From Azospirillum formosense (lineage in GTDB: Bacteria > Pseudomonadota > Alphaproteobacteria > Azospirillales > Azospirillaceae), in the NCBI RefSeq assembly GCF_040500525.1, contig NZ_CP159403.1, forward strand, positions 883,001 through 947,000: a stretch of DNA of 64,000 nt. Direction: 5' to 3'. The position numbers were made by a program, and so were the translations under genes. Each line of letters starts with the position of its first letter. Within the stretch, counting starts at the first letter, position 1. Below are positions 40,641 through 49,927 of this stretch, in pieces. Below the pieces are notes generated by a model, which saw only the letters and a list, made by a program, of their open reading frames with translations, made no database searches and was not told the origin of the DNA.

Positions 40641-41380
40641 CGTCGGGCCTTTCAAGCATCGTGGTTGAATTCGCGGGCTGTGTTGCTGGCCCCATGCCTG
40701 CACTTGCCGCCTCCGTGAGATCAAGGTCAGTCCAGTCTGGTTAATGTGGCGTTAAACCCCTGTTTGATACCCCCTTTTTGCGCACATTTGCGGCCAATTT
40801 TTGTTCCTACTCCTATCGATAGGTCGGATTTCGAACTAATTTGCCTATTTGTGGGTTAGAAGGGGCGGCGCTGGTCGCCTCAAATACCCACACTTCCCTT
40901 TGGCTTATCCTATGACGGGAGAAGCGCGAAGGGTCCGCGCACGGAGCGCGTGGCGCCGTGCGGCCATGGGCGGGAAAACCGGCGGGTGGGAAGGGAAAAG
41001 AAAAGGGCGAAAAAGAGCCCCAAAAACAATCGGCGGCGGAGCCACCCGGGTATGGCCCCACCGCCGGTCAGCCGGACGGGCAACAGTATCCATAAGATGA
41101 GAACGCCACTGAGACGTCTCACGCGATGTTGCCGCTTGAACTCCAGCCTTCTATCCGGCCGGCGTTACCGCCGGTCGGCACTGTGCGTACAATGCTTTTC
41201 GAGCATCAACCTTCACGCCGACCATCCTGCGCCCGTCCGATGCCCTCGTCAAGGCTGCTTTGACTGCAAAATGGGCTGGATTAACTCCGACGGCGATACT
41301 TCCGATGGCAATTGGCCAACACGCACAAAGGAGGTGCTCAAGAAGGCGGAGAGCGCCATAGGCACCGGAGGCCGATGCCC
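40641..41380. other. 740-bp noncoding stretch
   Basis: Divergent neither side: both flanking genes are on the minus strand. The left part (40740-40860) is unusually AT-rich and contains a perfect 12-bp palindrome CCTATCGATAGG (40812-40823), a plausible regulator site for the lipoprotein operon. The right part holds a plus-strand promoter-like pair TTACCG (41165-41170), 17-bp spacer, TACAAT (41188-41193). Open frames here have weak codon bias and I do not call them genes. Confidence 0.5.
40812..40823. promoter_or_regulatory. Perfect 12-bp palindrome upstream of the lipoprotein-regulator-kinase operon
   Basis: CCTATCGATAGG in an AT-rich patch about 170 bp before the first start codon; candidate operator. 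Confidence 0.4.
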
Positions 41381-42808
41381 CTAGGCGAGCAGATTGACCG
41401 AACCGGACTGTGCGGGCACCCCCAGATCGCCTCCGCCAAACGCCGGCAGGCTGTCCGCCGAGGCCGCGATCGCGCCCCCCTCGGCGGACCCTTCCGGCTC
41501 GCCGGAACCACTGTCCGTGCCGTTCGGGTCGGTCATGGCCTCCACGAAGTCCTTCAGGGTCGTGCTGGACCCGAAAGCCGCTTGGCGCAGCTCGTTGACG
41601 TTGTCCTGGGACTCTTCGACAATCTTGTCGTAATCCTTGAAGGACTCTCGTCTTGCCTTGCGCCTCTCTTCAGCCTGATCCAGTTCGTTGGCGGCCTTTG
41701 CTTCGGCAATGATCGACTTCGCCGTGGCAAGGACGGCCTCCACCCGGCGCCCGAACTCGTCGGCCTCACGGTAGCGCGACATCTTCAGGTCGTTGTCGGC
41801 CATCATCCGCTGGATGTAGTTGCGGATCCGGTCGCCCTGTGGCGCGGCGGGGGCGGCGTTCAGGCTGGGCGCCTCCTCCGACATCAAGCGCTCCAGGTCG
41901 CTCCCCTGCCCGTCCGCCGCCTGCTCCTCGGCCTCCTTGTCGGCTTTTGCCTCAGCCCGGTCCTTTTCCTTCTCCTGCTCGGTCTTTGCGGTGGCGGCCT
42001 TGCCCTCCGACGACGCCTTGCCATCCGAAGCCACGCTTTGGACGGAGACCTGCCCGGCCAGACCGGCCGCCTCCGTCGCCACCGCCTCGGCGGAGCGCGC
42101 CTCCCCGTCCTCGGTCGCCTCTTCCACCGCCGCCGCATCCGCGGCGGCGGTGGTCCCCTCCGTGGCGGCGCCGTCGGTTGACAGCACGGACGGAACCGGT
42201 GCCATGGACGCGTCCGGCGGCGCGCCTTCGGCCGGGGCGCCCTCCCCGGGAGCACCATCGCCGCGGATGGTCACCGTCACATCGACGGCGATCTCCGTCT
42301 GGACCAGGGTGATGGAGGTGCGGGTGGTTGTCCGCTCAATGGTGATGCCGCCGGCGGACGGCGCTCCCGCACCGCCGGGAAGCCCCATTTCCGCGGCCGC
42401 GGCCACGCCGGCACCATACTCCTTGGCCGCCCGCCCGGCCTGCTTGGCGAGGATCGCGGCTTCGCGCGCCAGCTGCACCAGCTTTTCCCGGTCGCCCCGG
42501 CTGTGGCGCATCATCATCTTCAGTTCTTCGATCTTGCGCTCGACCTCATCCAGCCGTTGCGCGGCGACGGCCTTCGGCCCGCCGACGCGCTTGGCTTCCT
42601 CCAGCGCGTTGACGACGGCGGTGAAATTCTTCTGCTGCTCCGGAGTCATGGTGAAGGGCAGCTTCGCCTGGTCGGCCTTCTCGGTCAGGACCTGCTTGGC
42701 GTCCTTGCCCTCCATGGCCTCAAGCGCGCGCTCCCAGTCCTTCTTGGCCTTCTGAAGCTGGAAAAGGCTGTTCTGGCCGTTGGTCAGAGCGGAAAATATG
42801 CCGTTCAC
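41381..42808 (-). CDS. Unrecognised Ala/Glu-rich coiled-coil protein
   Basis: 475 aa, not assigned to a family. Residues about 1-130 are strongly helical and charged (LQKAKKDWERALEAMEG, EVERKIEELKMMMRHSRGD) with heptad character; about 150-180 is a Thr/Val-rich beta-like segment (ITIERTTTRTSITLVQTE, then IAVDVTVTIRG); about 185-320 is low-complexity Ala/Glu/Gly; about 330-430 is again helical. The end is Gly/Ser-rich and neutral. No signal peptide or membrane helix, although low-complexity Ala-rich tails of this kind occur in surface or secreted non-classical proteins. The GTG at 42808 is chosen because AGGAGG lies 5 nt upstream; an in-frame GTG at 42814 falls inside that ribosome site. Monocistronic, divergent from a stress operon. 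Confidence 0.75.
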   Translation of the reverse strand: MNGIFSALTNGQNSLFQLQKAKKDWERALEAMEGKDAKQVLTEKADQAKLPFTMTPEQQKNFTAVVNALEEAKRVGGPKAVAAQRLDEVERKIEELKMMMRHSRGDREKLVQLAREAAILAKQAGRAAKEYGAGVAAAAEMGLPGGAGAPSAGGITIERTTTRTSITLVQTEIAVDVTVTIRGDGAPGEGAPAEGAPPDASMAPVPSVLSTDGAATEGTTAAADAAAVEEATEDGEARSAEAVATEAAGLAGQVSVQSVASDGKASSEGKAATAKTEQEKEKDRAEAKADKEAEEQAADGQGSDLERLMSEEAPSLNAAPAAPQGDRIRNYIQRMMADNDLKMSRYREADEFGRRVEAVLATAKSIIAEAKAANELDQAEERRKARRESFKDYDKIVEESQDNVNELRQAAFGSSTTLKDFVEAMTDPNGTDSGSGEPEGSAEGGAIAASADSLPAFGGGDLGVPAQSGSVNLLA

Positions 42809-42950
42809 GGCCACCTCCTCCGGTTCGTCGGAACCTTCGCGAATTCGCGGAGAAGTTTAGCACAGTTTCGAAGCCCGTCCAATTCCGACAGCGCATCGGA
42901 AAGCTGGGCGGCAACCCCGCGTTGCTTCGCAGGAACGCAATACACACCTC

Positions 42951-42976
42951 GGAACTCCGATGCCCATGACGGTGTT
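42951..42976 (+). promoter_or_regulatory. Candidate EcfG-type promoter of the YqjD-like operon
   Basis: GGAAC (42951-42955), 17-bp spacer, TGTT (42973-42976), about 90 bp before the first ATG. It fits the GGAAC-N17-NGTT general stress consensus except for the first base of the -10 element. Confidence 0.5.
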
Positions 42977-43068
42977 TGATTCCCGACATCGGACGCCGCA
43001 AAGCGCGGCGAATTGCCGCAGGCTGCGGACCGGAACACACCCGCAGCCGACCCCGAGGAGGAAAACAG

Positions 43069-44046
43069 ATGGCAGACCGCGATACGTTGGGCACCGGCGA
43101 ACCGAACCGCAAGACGCCGGACCCGATGGCCGACCGTGGGGCGAACACGGGAATGGGGAACGACCGTTCGCAAAATCGGGGTTCCTCCCACGATATCAAC
43201 CGTATGGCCGGCGAGGCCGCCGATGCCGGCCGCAACACCCTCGGCGACGCCCAGGGCCGCATCCGCTCCCTTCTGGAGATGCAGACCGACCGCGCCGCCG
43301 ACCAGCTGGGCAGCGTCGCCAACGCGCTGCACAAGGCCGCGGAGCAGTTGAACGACGAGAACAACGGCACCGCCGCCCACTACGCCGGGCAGGCCGCCGA
43401 CCGGGTGGAGCGGGTGGCCGACATGCTGCGCAACTCCACCGTGGACGACATGGTGGGTCAGGTGGAGCGCTTCGCGCGGCGCCAGCCGGAGGTCTTCGTC
43501 GGCGCCGCCTTCGCCGTGGGCTTCCTGTTCGCCCGCTTCGTCAAAAGCTCCGGGGAACGGCGATTTCGCGGCGCCTCGTCGTCGCATCTGACCGGTGGCT
43601 ATGCCCGGCACGACCGCGGCTACGGCGGTCAAGGCCAGGAACATCACGATTACCGTGATTTCGGCCTGCGCGGCGCCGACCGTGCCGGTCAGGAGGCTCT
43701 GCGCACCGACCATGACCTCGCCGGCCACCGCCGGACCGGGACCGGCGGCTTCGGCGGCTCGGCCTCCACGGACGGTCCCGGCGCGGCGCGGCCGAGGTCC
43801 GGCCTGTCGTCCGGCATCGCCTCCTCCGGCATGACGTCGACGACGGCCATCACCTCGGCCGGCGGCGGGATCGGCCGCAACCAGGAGAGCCCGCGTCCGC
43901 TGAACGCCGCCACCGCGGCGACCACCGCCGCCCGCACCCGTGACGCCGCGGAAATGGTCGCCGCCTCCACGCCGGGCGGTGCCCAGGGCGGCGCCTCCGC
44001 CTCCAAGCCGGTGTCCGGCACGCCGACCCAGGAGGTCAAACCATGA
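43069..44046 (+). CDS. YqjD/ElaB-like (DUF883-type) membrane-anchored stress protein
   Basis: 325 aa. Polar N-terminus, amphipathic helical middle (about 55-130: SLLEMQTDRAADQLGSVANAL, AAHYAGQAADRVERVADMLR), then the family-type segment VERFARRQPEVFVGAAFAVGFLFARF with a single C-terminal-type membrane helix (about 143-162). A long low-complexity Gly/Ser/Ala/Thr tail follows, unusual for ElaB/YqjD proteins, which end at the helix. Such proteins tether ribosomes or act at the membrane in stationary phase. GAGGAGG precedes the ATG; the frame is open further upstream but lacks a better start. It overlaps the next gene by 4 bp. Confidence 0.78.
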   Translation: MADRDTLGTGEPNRKTPDPMADRGANTGMGNDRSQNRGSSHDINRMAGEAADAGRNTLGDAQGRIRSLLEMQTDRAADQLGSVANALHKAAEQLNDENNGTAAHYAGQAADRVERVADMLRNSTVDDMVGQVERFARRQPEVFVGAAFAVGFLFARFVKSSGERRFRGASSSHLTGGYARHDRGYGGQGQEHHDYRDFGLRGADRAGQEALRTDHDLAGHRRTGTGGFGGSASTDGPGAARPRSGLSSGIASSGMTSTTAITSAGGGIGRNQESPRPLNAATAATTAARTRDAAEMVAASTPGGAQGGASASKPVSGTPTQEVKP

Positions 44047-44459
44047 GCGCTGCGGAGGACCGTTCCTACGATCCGCGGCAAGACCGACCCATCGCAGGCC
44101 TGTTCGCCGATCTGGCGCGCGAGACCACCAATCTCGCCCGCACCGAGATCGAGTTGGCCAAGGCCGAACTGACCGAAAAGGCCGGCCAGGCCGCGGGCGG
44201 CGCGGCCTATGTGGTCGCCGGCGGGCTCATCGCCTTCGCGGGCGTTCTGGTCCTGCTGGCCGCGGCGGTGCTGGCCCTGTCGAAGGTGGTCGAGCCCTGG
44301 CTGGCCGCCGTCATCGTCGGGGCCGTCGTGCTGGTCATCGGCGGCGTGCTGGCGATGATCGGCAAGAAGCGGCTCAGCCCGGAAAATCTTCAGCCGCAGC
44401 GCACCATCGAGACGCTGCGCGACGACAAGCGCTGGGCCCGCTCCCAGCTCGCGCGATGA
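44043..44459 (+). CDS. Phage holin family / YqjE-like membrane protein
   Basis: 138 aa with two membrane helices (about 55-80 and 87-110). The cytoplasmic N-terminus LFADLARETTNLARTEIELAKAELTEKAG matches the Phage_holin_3_6 / YqjE (DUF1469) family. Despite the name, members next to YqjD-like genes are envelope proteins rather than lysis proteins. It overlaps the YqjD-like gene (ATGA) and precedes the DUF3618 gene by 7 bp, giving the common YqjD-YqjE-DUF3618 order. Confidence 0.85.
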   Translation: MSAAEDRSYDPRQDRPIAGLFADLARETTNLARTEIELAKAELTEKAGQAAGGAAYVVAGGLIAFAGVLVLLAAAVLALSKVVEPWLAAVIVGAVVLVIGGVLAMIGKKRLSPENLQPQRTIETLRDDKRWARSQLAR

Positions 44460-44466
44460 GCGGCCC

Positions 44467-45477
44467 ATGAGCGACGGATCAATGAACGGCGGTGAGAAGG
44501 GGCGCGGAAAGCCCCGCGACTACGACGCGATGCAACGGGAGATCCGCGAACGCCAGGCCCGGATCGGCGACACGATCCAGGTCCTGAAGCGCAAGACCGC
44601 GCGGCTCGCTCCCCGTCACCTGATGGAGCAGACCATGAACCGGATGCACACCACCCCCGGCGGCTACGGCGAACGCGCCCAGGACCGCTACTACGAGCCG
44701 ATCCGCAACCAGACCCACCAGCGGTCCCATTCGGTCGGCGAGACCATGCGCAGCAACCCCATCCCGCTCGCCATGATCGGCATCGGGCTGGGCTGGCTGG
44801 CCCTGACCGCCTCGGGCTACGACCGGCGCATTGCGCGCAGCGGCACGATGCACAACGTCCGCGACCGCGCCGGCAGCGCCGCGCAGTACGCCCGCGACAC
44901 CTTCTACAGCGCCGGCAGCAGCGTGCGCGAGGCCGCCAGCCACGCCTATGAACGGGCCAGCGACGCCGCGAGCCACGTCTACGAACGGGCGAGCGACGCC
45001 GTGGACGAGGCCGGCGACCGCGTGCGCGGCCTCGCCGACCATGCCCGCGACCGGGCGAGCGACCTGACCGACCACGCCCGCGACCGGGCGCACGGCATGC
45101 GCCGGGACATGAGCAGCCGTGTGGACAGCCACATCGGCAATCACGGGACCAGCCACTTCCGCGCGTCGGACCGGCTGCACAGCGCGACCGGGCGCTTCTG
45201 GGAGATGGTGGACGACCACCCGATGGTCGCCGGCATGATGGGCGTCGCGCTGGGTGCGGCGCTGGGCGCGAGCATCCCCTCCTCGCGCTATGAGGACCGC
45301 TGGGTCGGCGACTACGCCGACGAGGCGACGAACCGCGCCAAGGAGATGGCCCTCGACGCCATGGACCGCGGCACCCGCGCCGCCAGGGCGGCGGTCGAAG
45401 CCGCCAAGGAAGAGGTCGGAGACGCGGTGAGCGCGGCCAGCGACGCGGCGCGGGAGGAGGCGCGCAAGCCGGGCTGA
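44467..45477 (+). CDS. DUF3618 domain protein with LEA-like repeats
   Basis: 336 aa. The N-terminal DUF3618 region (about 18-45: YDAMQREIRERQARIGDTIQ) is followed by a membrane helix (about 97-117) and an amphipathic, repeat-rich segment (about 155-220) in which YERASDA and HARDRASD/HARDRAHG units recur, similar to late-embryogenesis-abundant 11-mers. A second hydrophobic patch (about 250-272, glycine-zipper-like MMGVALGAALGASI) and a final amphipathic Ala/Glu helix complete it. Probably a membrane-bound desiccation or envelope-stress protein (inference). Last gene of the operon; a strong terminator follows. Confidence 0.8.
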   Translation: MSDGSMNGGEKGRGKPRDYDAMQREIRERQARIGDTIQVLKRKTARLAPRHLMEQTMNRMHTTPGGYGERAQDRYYEPIRNQTHQRSHSVGETMRSNPIPLAMIGIGLGWLALTASGYDRRIARSGTMHNVRDRAGSAAQYARDTFYSAGSSVREAASHAYERASDAASHVYERASDAVDEAGDRVRGLADHARDRASDLTDHARDRAHGMRRDMSSRVDSHIGNHGTSHFRASDRLHSATGRFWEMVDDHPMVAGMMGVALGAALGASIPSSRYEDRWVGDYADEATNRAKEMALDAMDRGTRAARAAVEAAKEEVGDAVSAASDAAREEARKPG

Positions 45478-45521
45478 TCCGGTTTCGCTGACGGCTCCTT
45501 TCGGGTTCCACGCTGACTGCA

Positions 45522-45556
45522 CCGGCCCCGCGGCCTCGACCGCGGGGCCGGCTTTT
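45522..45556 (+). terminator. Intrinsic terminator after the DUF3618 gene
   Basis: CCGGCCCCGCGG (45522-45533) pairs perfectly over 12 bp with CCGCGGGGCCGG (45540-45551), followed by CTTTT. Confidence 0.88.
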
Positions 45557-45688
45557 CATTTCCGACCGCGGCGTATGGTTTCCCGTGGGTGGAGGACGTC
45601 CGCGACAGTTCGCCGCAGCGTGCGCCGGGCGCAGCCCTGCCATCCTTATACCCGAGTGTTTTTCCCGGTTATCCCGCTCCGGTTCCGC

Positions 45689-45718
45689 TTGACAAAGGTC
45701 CTATGATGGCCACTTAAT
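45689..45718 (+). promoter_or_regulatory. Candidate sigma-70 promoter of the suf operon
   Basis: TTGACA (45689-45694) with a weak -10 CTTAAT (45713-45718) at an 18-bp spacing. The expected start point falls at the inverted repeat described at 45721. Confidence 0.5.
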
Positions 45719-45720
45719 CT

Positions 45721-45735
45721 GGACCAATTTAGTCC
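45721..45735 (+). promoter_or_regulatory. Inverted-repeat operator in front of the Rrf2 regulator
   Basis: GGACCAATTTAGTCC: the outer GGAC/GTCC and inner AA/TT pair across the centre, with one imperfect pair. It is 15 bp before the regulator ATG and over the predicted transcription start, the place expected for autorepression by an IscR/Rrf2-type protein. Confidence 0.6.
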
Positions 45736-45750
45736 TGTATCGGGGTGGTC

Positions 45751-46233
45751 ATGATCCGGCTGAGCAAGCTGACCGACTACGCCATCGTCGTGATGAGCGA
45801 AATGGCGCGCCATGTGGGCACGGTGCACACCGTCTCCCATCTGGCGGAGCGCACGGGCGTGCCCTCCCCCACGGTCGCCAAGCTCATGAAGACGCTGACC
45901 CCGGCGGGGCTCACGACCTCGCACCGCGGCGCCGCCGGTGGTTATGCGCTCAGCCGCACCGCCGATGCAATCTCTATCGCCGAGATCATCACGGCGCTCG
46001 ACGGCCCGATCGCGCTCACCGCCTGCGTGGAGGGCGGCGACAGCCAATGCGGCGTGCAGCGCCTGTGCCCGATGCGCGGCGGCTGGGAGAAGGTCAACAG
46101 CGCCATCCGCGGCGCGCTCGAACAGGTGACGCTGGCCGACATGATGGGTCCGCCCGCCTGGGCGGAGGGTCCACCCGGCCCGCTCGACAGCATTGGAGCC
46201 GGCCCAGGCCCGGCACGGCGCGCCGCCGTCTGA
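45751..46233 (+). CDS. Rrf2-family SUF operon regulator (IscR/SufR-like)
   Basis: 160 aa. Winged helix-turn-helix (about 1-70: [19 protein letters not shown], then [19 protein letters not shown] and [12 protein letters not shown]) followed by the Fe-S ligand region [21 protein letters not shown] with three Cys. Such regulators carry a [2Fe-2S] cluster and repress or activate the suf genes according to Fe-S demand. An inverted repeat lies over its own promoter. It is the first gene of the suf operon, 49 bp before sufB. The ATG at 45751 is preferred over the GTG two codons upstream because of the spacing to GGGG. Its C-terminal tail is Pro/Gly-rich, longer than usual. Confidence 0.92.
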   Translation: MIRLSKLTDYAIVVMSEMARHVGTVHTVSHLAERTGVPSPTVAKLMKTLTPAGLTTSHRGAAGGYALSRTADAISIAEIITALDGPIALTACVEGGDSQCGVQRLCPMRGGWEKVNSAIRGALEQVTLADMMGPPAWAEGPPGPLDSIGAGPGPARRAAV

Positions 46234-46282
46234 CGTTTCGGCGCCTTCATCGGACAACGCTTTCAGGGAACGAGAGACAAGC

Positions 46283-47770
<1,488 letters not shown>

Positions 47771-47802
47771 CCGCCCACCGTATCGCGAAGGAAGAAGAAA
47801 CG

Positions 47803-48555
47803 ATGATCGAGATCAAGAACCTGCACGCCACGGTGGACGGCAAGGAAATCCTCAAGGGCATCGACCTGACGATCAATCCGGGCGAGGTCCACGCCATCAT
47901 GGGGCCGAATGGCTCGGGCAAGAGCACGCTCAGCTACGTGCTGGCCGGCCGCGACGGCTACGAGATCACCGAGGGCTCGGTGAGCTTCCTCGGCAAGGAC
48001 CTGCTGGAGATGGAGCCGGAGGAGCGCGCCGCCGCCGGCCTGTTCCTGGCCTTCCAGTACCCGGTCGAGATCCCCGGCGTCGCCAACACCACCTTCCTGA
48101 AGTCCGCCCTGAACGCCATCCGCAAGCAGCGCGGCGAACCGGAGCTGGACGCCATGCAGTTCCTGAAGCTGGTGCGCGAGAAGACCAAGGCCCTGAACAT
48201 GACCGACGAGATGCTGAAGCGCGCGGTCAACGTCGGCTTCTCCGGCGGCGAGAAGAAGCGGAACGAGACGCTCCAGATGGCCGTCCTCCAGCCGAAATTC
48301 GCCATCCTCGACGAGACGGACAGCGGCCTGGACATCGACGCGCTGAAGATCGTGGCCGAGGGCGTGAACGCGCTCCGCTCGCCCGAGCGGTCGATGCTGG
48401 TCATCACCCACTACCAGCGCCTGCTCGACTACATCGTGCCGGACCATGTGCACGTGCTGGCCTTCGGCAAGATCCAGCGCTCCGGCGGCAAGGAGCTGGC
48501 GCTGGAGCTGGAGAAGAACGGCTACGCCGAGTTCGGCGTGAACGAGGCGGCCTGA
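47803..48555 (+). CDS. sufC: Fe-S cluster assembly ATPase SufC
   Basis: 250 aa ABC-type ATPase. Walker A GPNGSGKSTLSY, the SufC-type Q-loop AFQYPVEIPGV, signature FSGGEKKRNE, Walker B FAILDETDSGLDID and the H-loop VITHYQR are all present. ATP hydrolysis remodels SufBD during cluster assembly. GAAGGAAGAAG precedes the ATG; 2 bp separate its stop from sufD. Confidence 0.97.
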   Translation: MIEIKNLHATVDGKEILKGIDLTINPGEVHAIMGPNGSGKSTLSYVLAGRDGYEITEGSVSFLGKDLLEMEPEERAAAGLFLAFQYPVEIPGVANTTFLKSALNAIRKQRGEPELDAMQFLKLVREKTKALNMTDEMLKRAVNVGFSGGEKKRNETLQMAVLQPKFAILDETDSGLDIDALKIVAEGVNALRSPERSMLVITHYQRLLDYIVPDHVHVLAFGKIQRSGGKELALELEKNGYAEFGVNEAA

Positions 48556-48557
48556 CC

Positions 48558-49913
48558 ATGGCGACGACGACCCTCACCAAGGCGCCGCGGGGCTACGACC
48601 CGGCGGCGGCCAAACCCTTCCTGGAGCAGCTCGACCGGGTCAAGGACGGCCTGCCCGGCGCCGACCTGTCCTGGCTGAACGAGCTGCGCGGCCAGGGCCA
48701 CGACCGCTTCGCCGCGCTCGGCCTGCCGACCGTGAAGAACGAGTCCTGGCGCTACACCAACCTGCGCGCGCTCGACAAGCTGGCCTTCCAGCCGGCGGCC
48801 GCGACCGGCGAGGCGGTCCGCTTCGACGTGCTGCCGACCGTGCGGGCGGACGGCGCGACCGGCCCGCGGCTGGTCTTCGTGGACGGGCGCTTCCGGGCGG
48901 AGCTGTCCTCCACCGCCGGCCTGCCGGCGGGGGTCGAGCTGCTGAACCTCGCCGACGCCCTGGCGCGCAAGCCCGATCTGGTGGCCGAGCATCTGGGCCG
49001 CATCGCCGCCCCCGACGATCAGCCGCTGGTGGCGCTGAACACCGCCTTCCTGGAGGACGGCCCGGTCCTGCATGTGCCGCGCGGCGTCACGGTGGACGAG
49101 ACCATCGAGCTGGTCTTCGTCTCCGTCGGCTCCGAGGCGCAGCCCACCGCCTTCCACCCGCGCGGCCTGATCGTCGCGGAGGCGGACTCCCGCGCCGTGA
49201 TCGTCGAGCATCACGTGGGCCTGGGCTCCTGCACCACCCTGTCGAACGGCGTGACCGAGGTCTTCGTCGGCGCGGGCGCGTCGGTCCACCATTACAAGGT
49301 CCAGCGCGAGCACACGGAGTCCTTCCACCTGTCGCACACCGCGGCGAAGGTGGCCGGCAAGGGCGTCTACGACAACTTCATCCTGACCATCGGCGCCAAG
49401 CTGTCGCGCAACGAGGTCAACAGCGTCCTCGACGGCGAGGAAGGCGACACGCATGTCAGCGGCGCCTACATGGTGCGCGGCGGCCAGCATGTCGACACCA
49501 CGACCTTCATCGACCACGCCAAGCCCTGCTGCACCAGCCGCGAGGTCTACAAGGGCGTGATCGACGACCAGGCCCGCGCCGTCTTCCAGGGCAAGATCAT
49601 CGTCCGCCCCGACGCGCAGAAGACCGACGGCTACCAGCAGAACCGCGCGCTCCTGCTCTCCGACACCGCCGAGATCGACGCGAAGCCGGAGCTGGAGATC
49701 TACGCCGACGACGTGAAGTGCAGCCACGGCGCCACGGTGGGCGAGCTGGACGACGACCAGCTCTTCTACCTGCGCGCCCGCGGCATCGACAAGGCGGCTG
49801 CCCGCGGCCTGCTGATCGGCGCCTTCCTGTCCGAAGCGCTGGAGGAGATCGCCGAGGAGAGCGTCCGCGACGCCTTCCAGAGCTACGTCGCCGACTGGCA
49901 GAACGCGCGCTGA
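48558..49913 (+). CDS. sufD: Fe-S cluster assembly protein SufD
   Basis: 451 aa beta-helix scaffold protein. Visible motifs: LPTVKNESWRYTNLRAL near the N-terminus, the central GLIVAEADSRAVIVEHHVG, and the C-terminal CSHGATVGELDDDQLFYLRARGIDKAAARGLLIGAF shared by SufB/SufD. It pairs with SufB and SufC. It starts 2 bp after sufC. Confidence 0.95.
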   Translation: MATTTLTKAPRGYDPAAAKPFLEQLDRVKDGLPGADLSWLNELRGQGHDRFAALGLPTVKNESWRYTNLRALDKLAFQPAAATGEAVRFDVLPTVRADGATGPRLVFVDGRFRAELSSTAGLPAGVELLNLADALARKPDLVAEHLGRIAAPDDQPLVALNTAFLEDGPVLHVPRGVTVDETIELVFVSVGSEAQPTAFHPRGLIVAEADSRAVIVEHHVGLGSCTTLSNGVTEVFVGAGASVHHYKVQREHTESFHLSHTAAKVAGKGVYDNFILTIGAKLSRNEVNSVLDGEEGDTHVSGAYMVRGGQHVDTTTFIDHAKPCCTSREVYKGVIDDQARAVFQGKIIVRPDAQKTDGYQQNRALLLSDTAEIDAKPELEIYADDVKCSHGATVGELDDDQLFYLRARGIDKAAARGLLIGAFLSEALEEIAEESVRDAFQSYVADWQNAR

Positions 49914-49927
49914 GGAGGGACCCGGAG

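Noticed and set aside
40849..41384. Several short plus-strand open frames in the 740-bp gap
   Set aside because: Third-position GC is near background, there is no convincing start signal except a misplaced GGAGG, and the frames end at the convergent gene.
43000..45477. Phage-derived region suggested by the holin-family gene
   Set aside because: The Phage_holin_3_6 name reflects family history; neighbours are YqjD-like and DUF3618 stress proteins and no phage genes are present.
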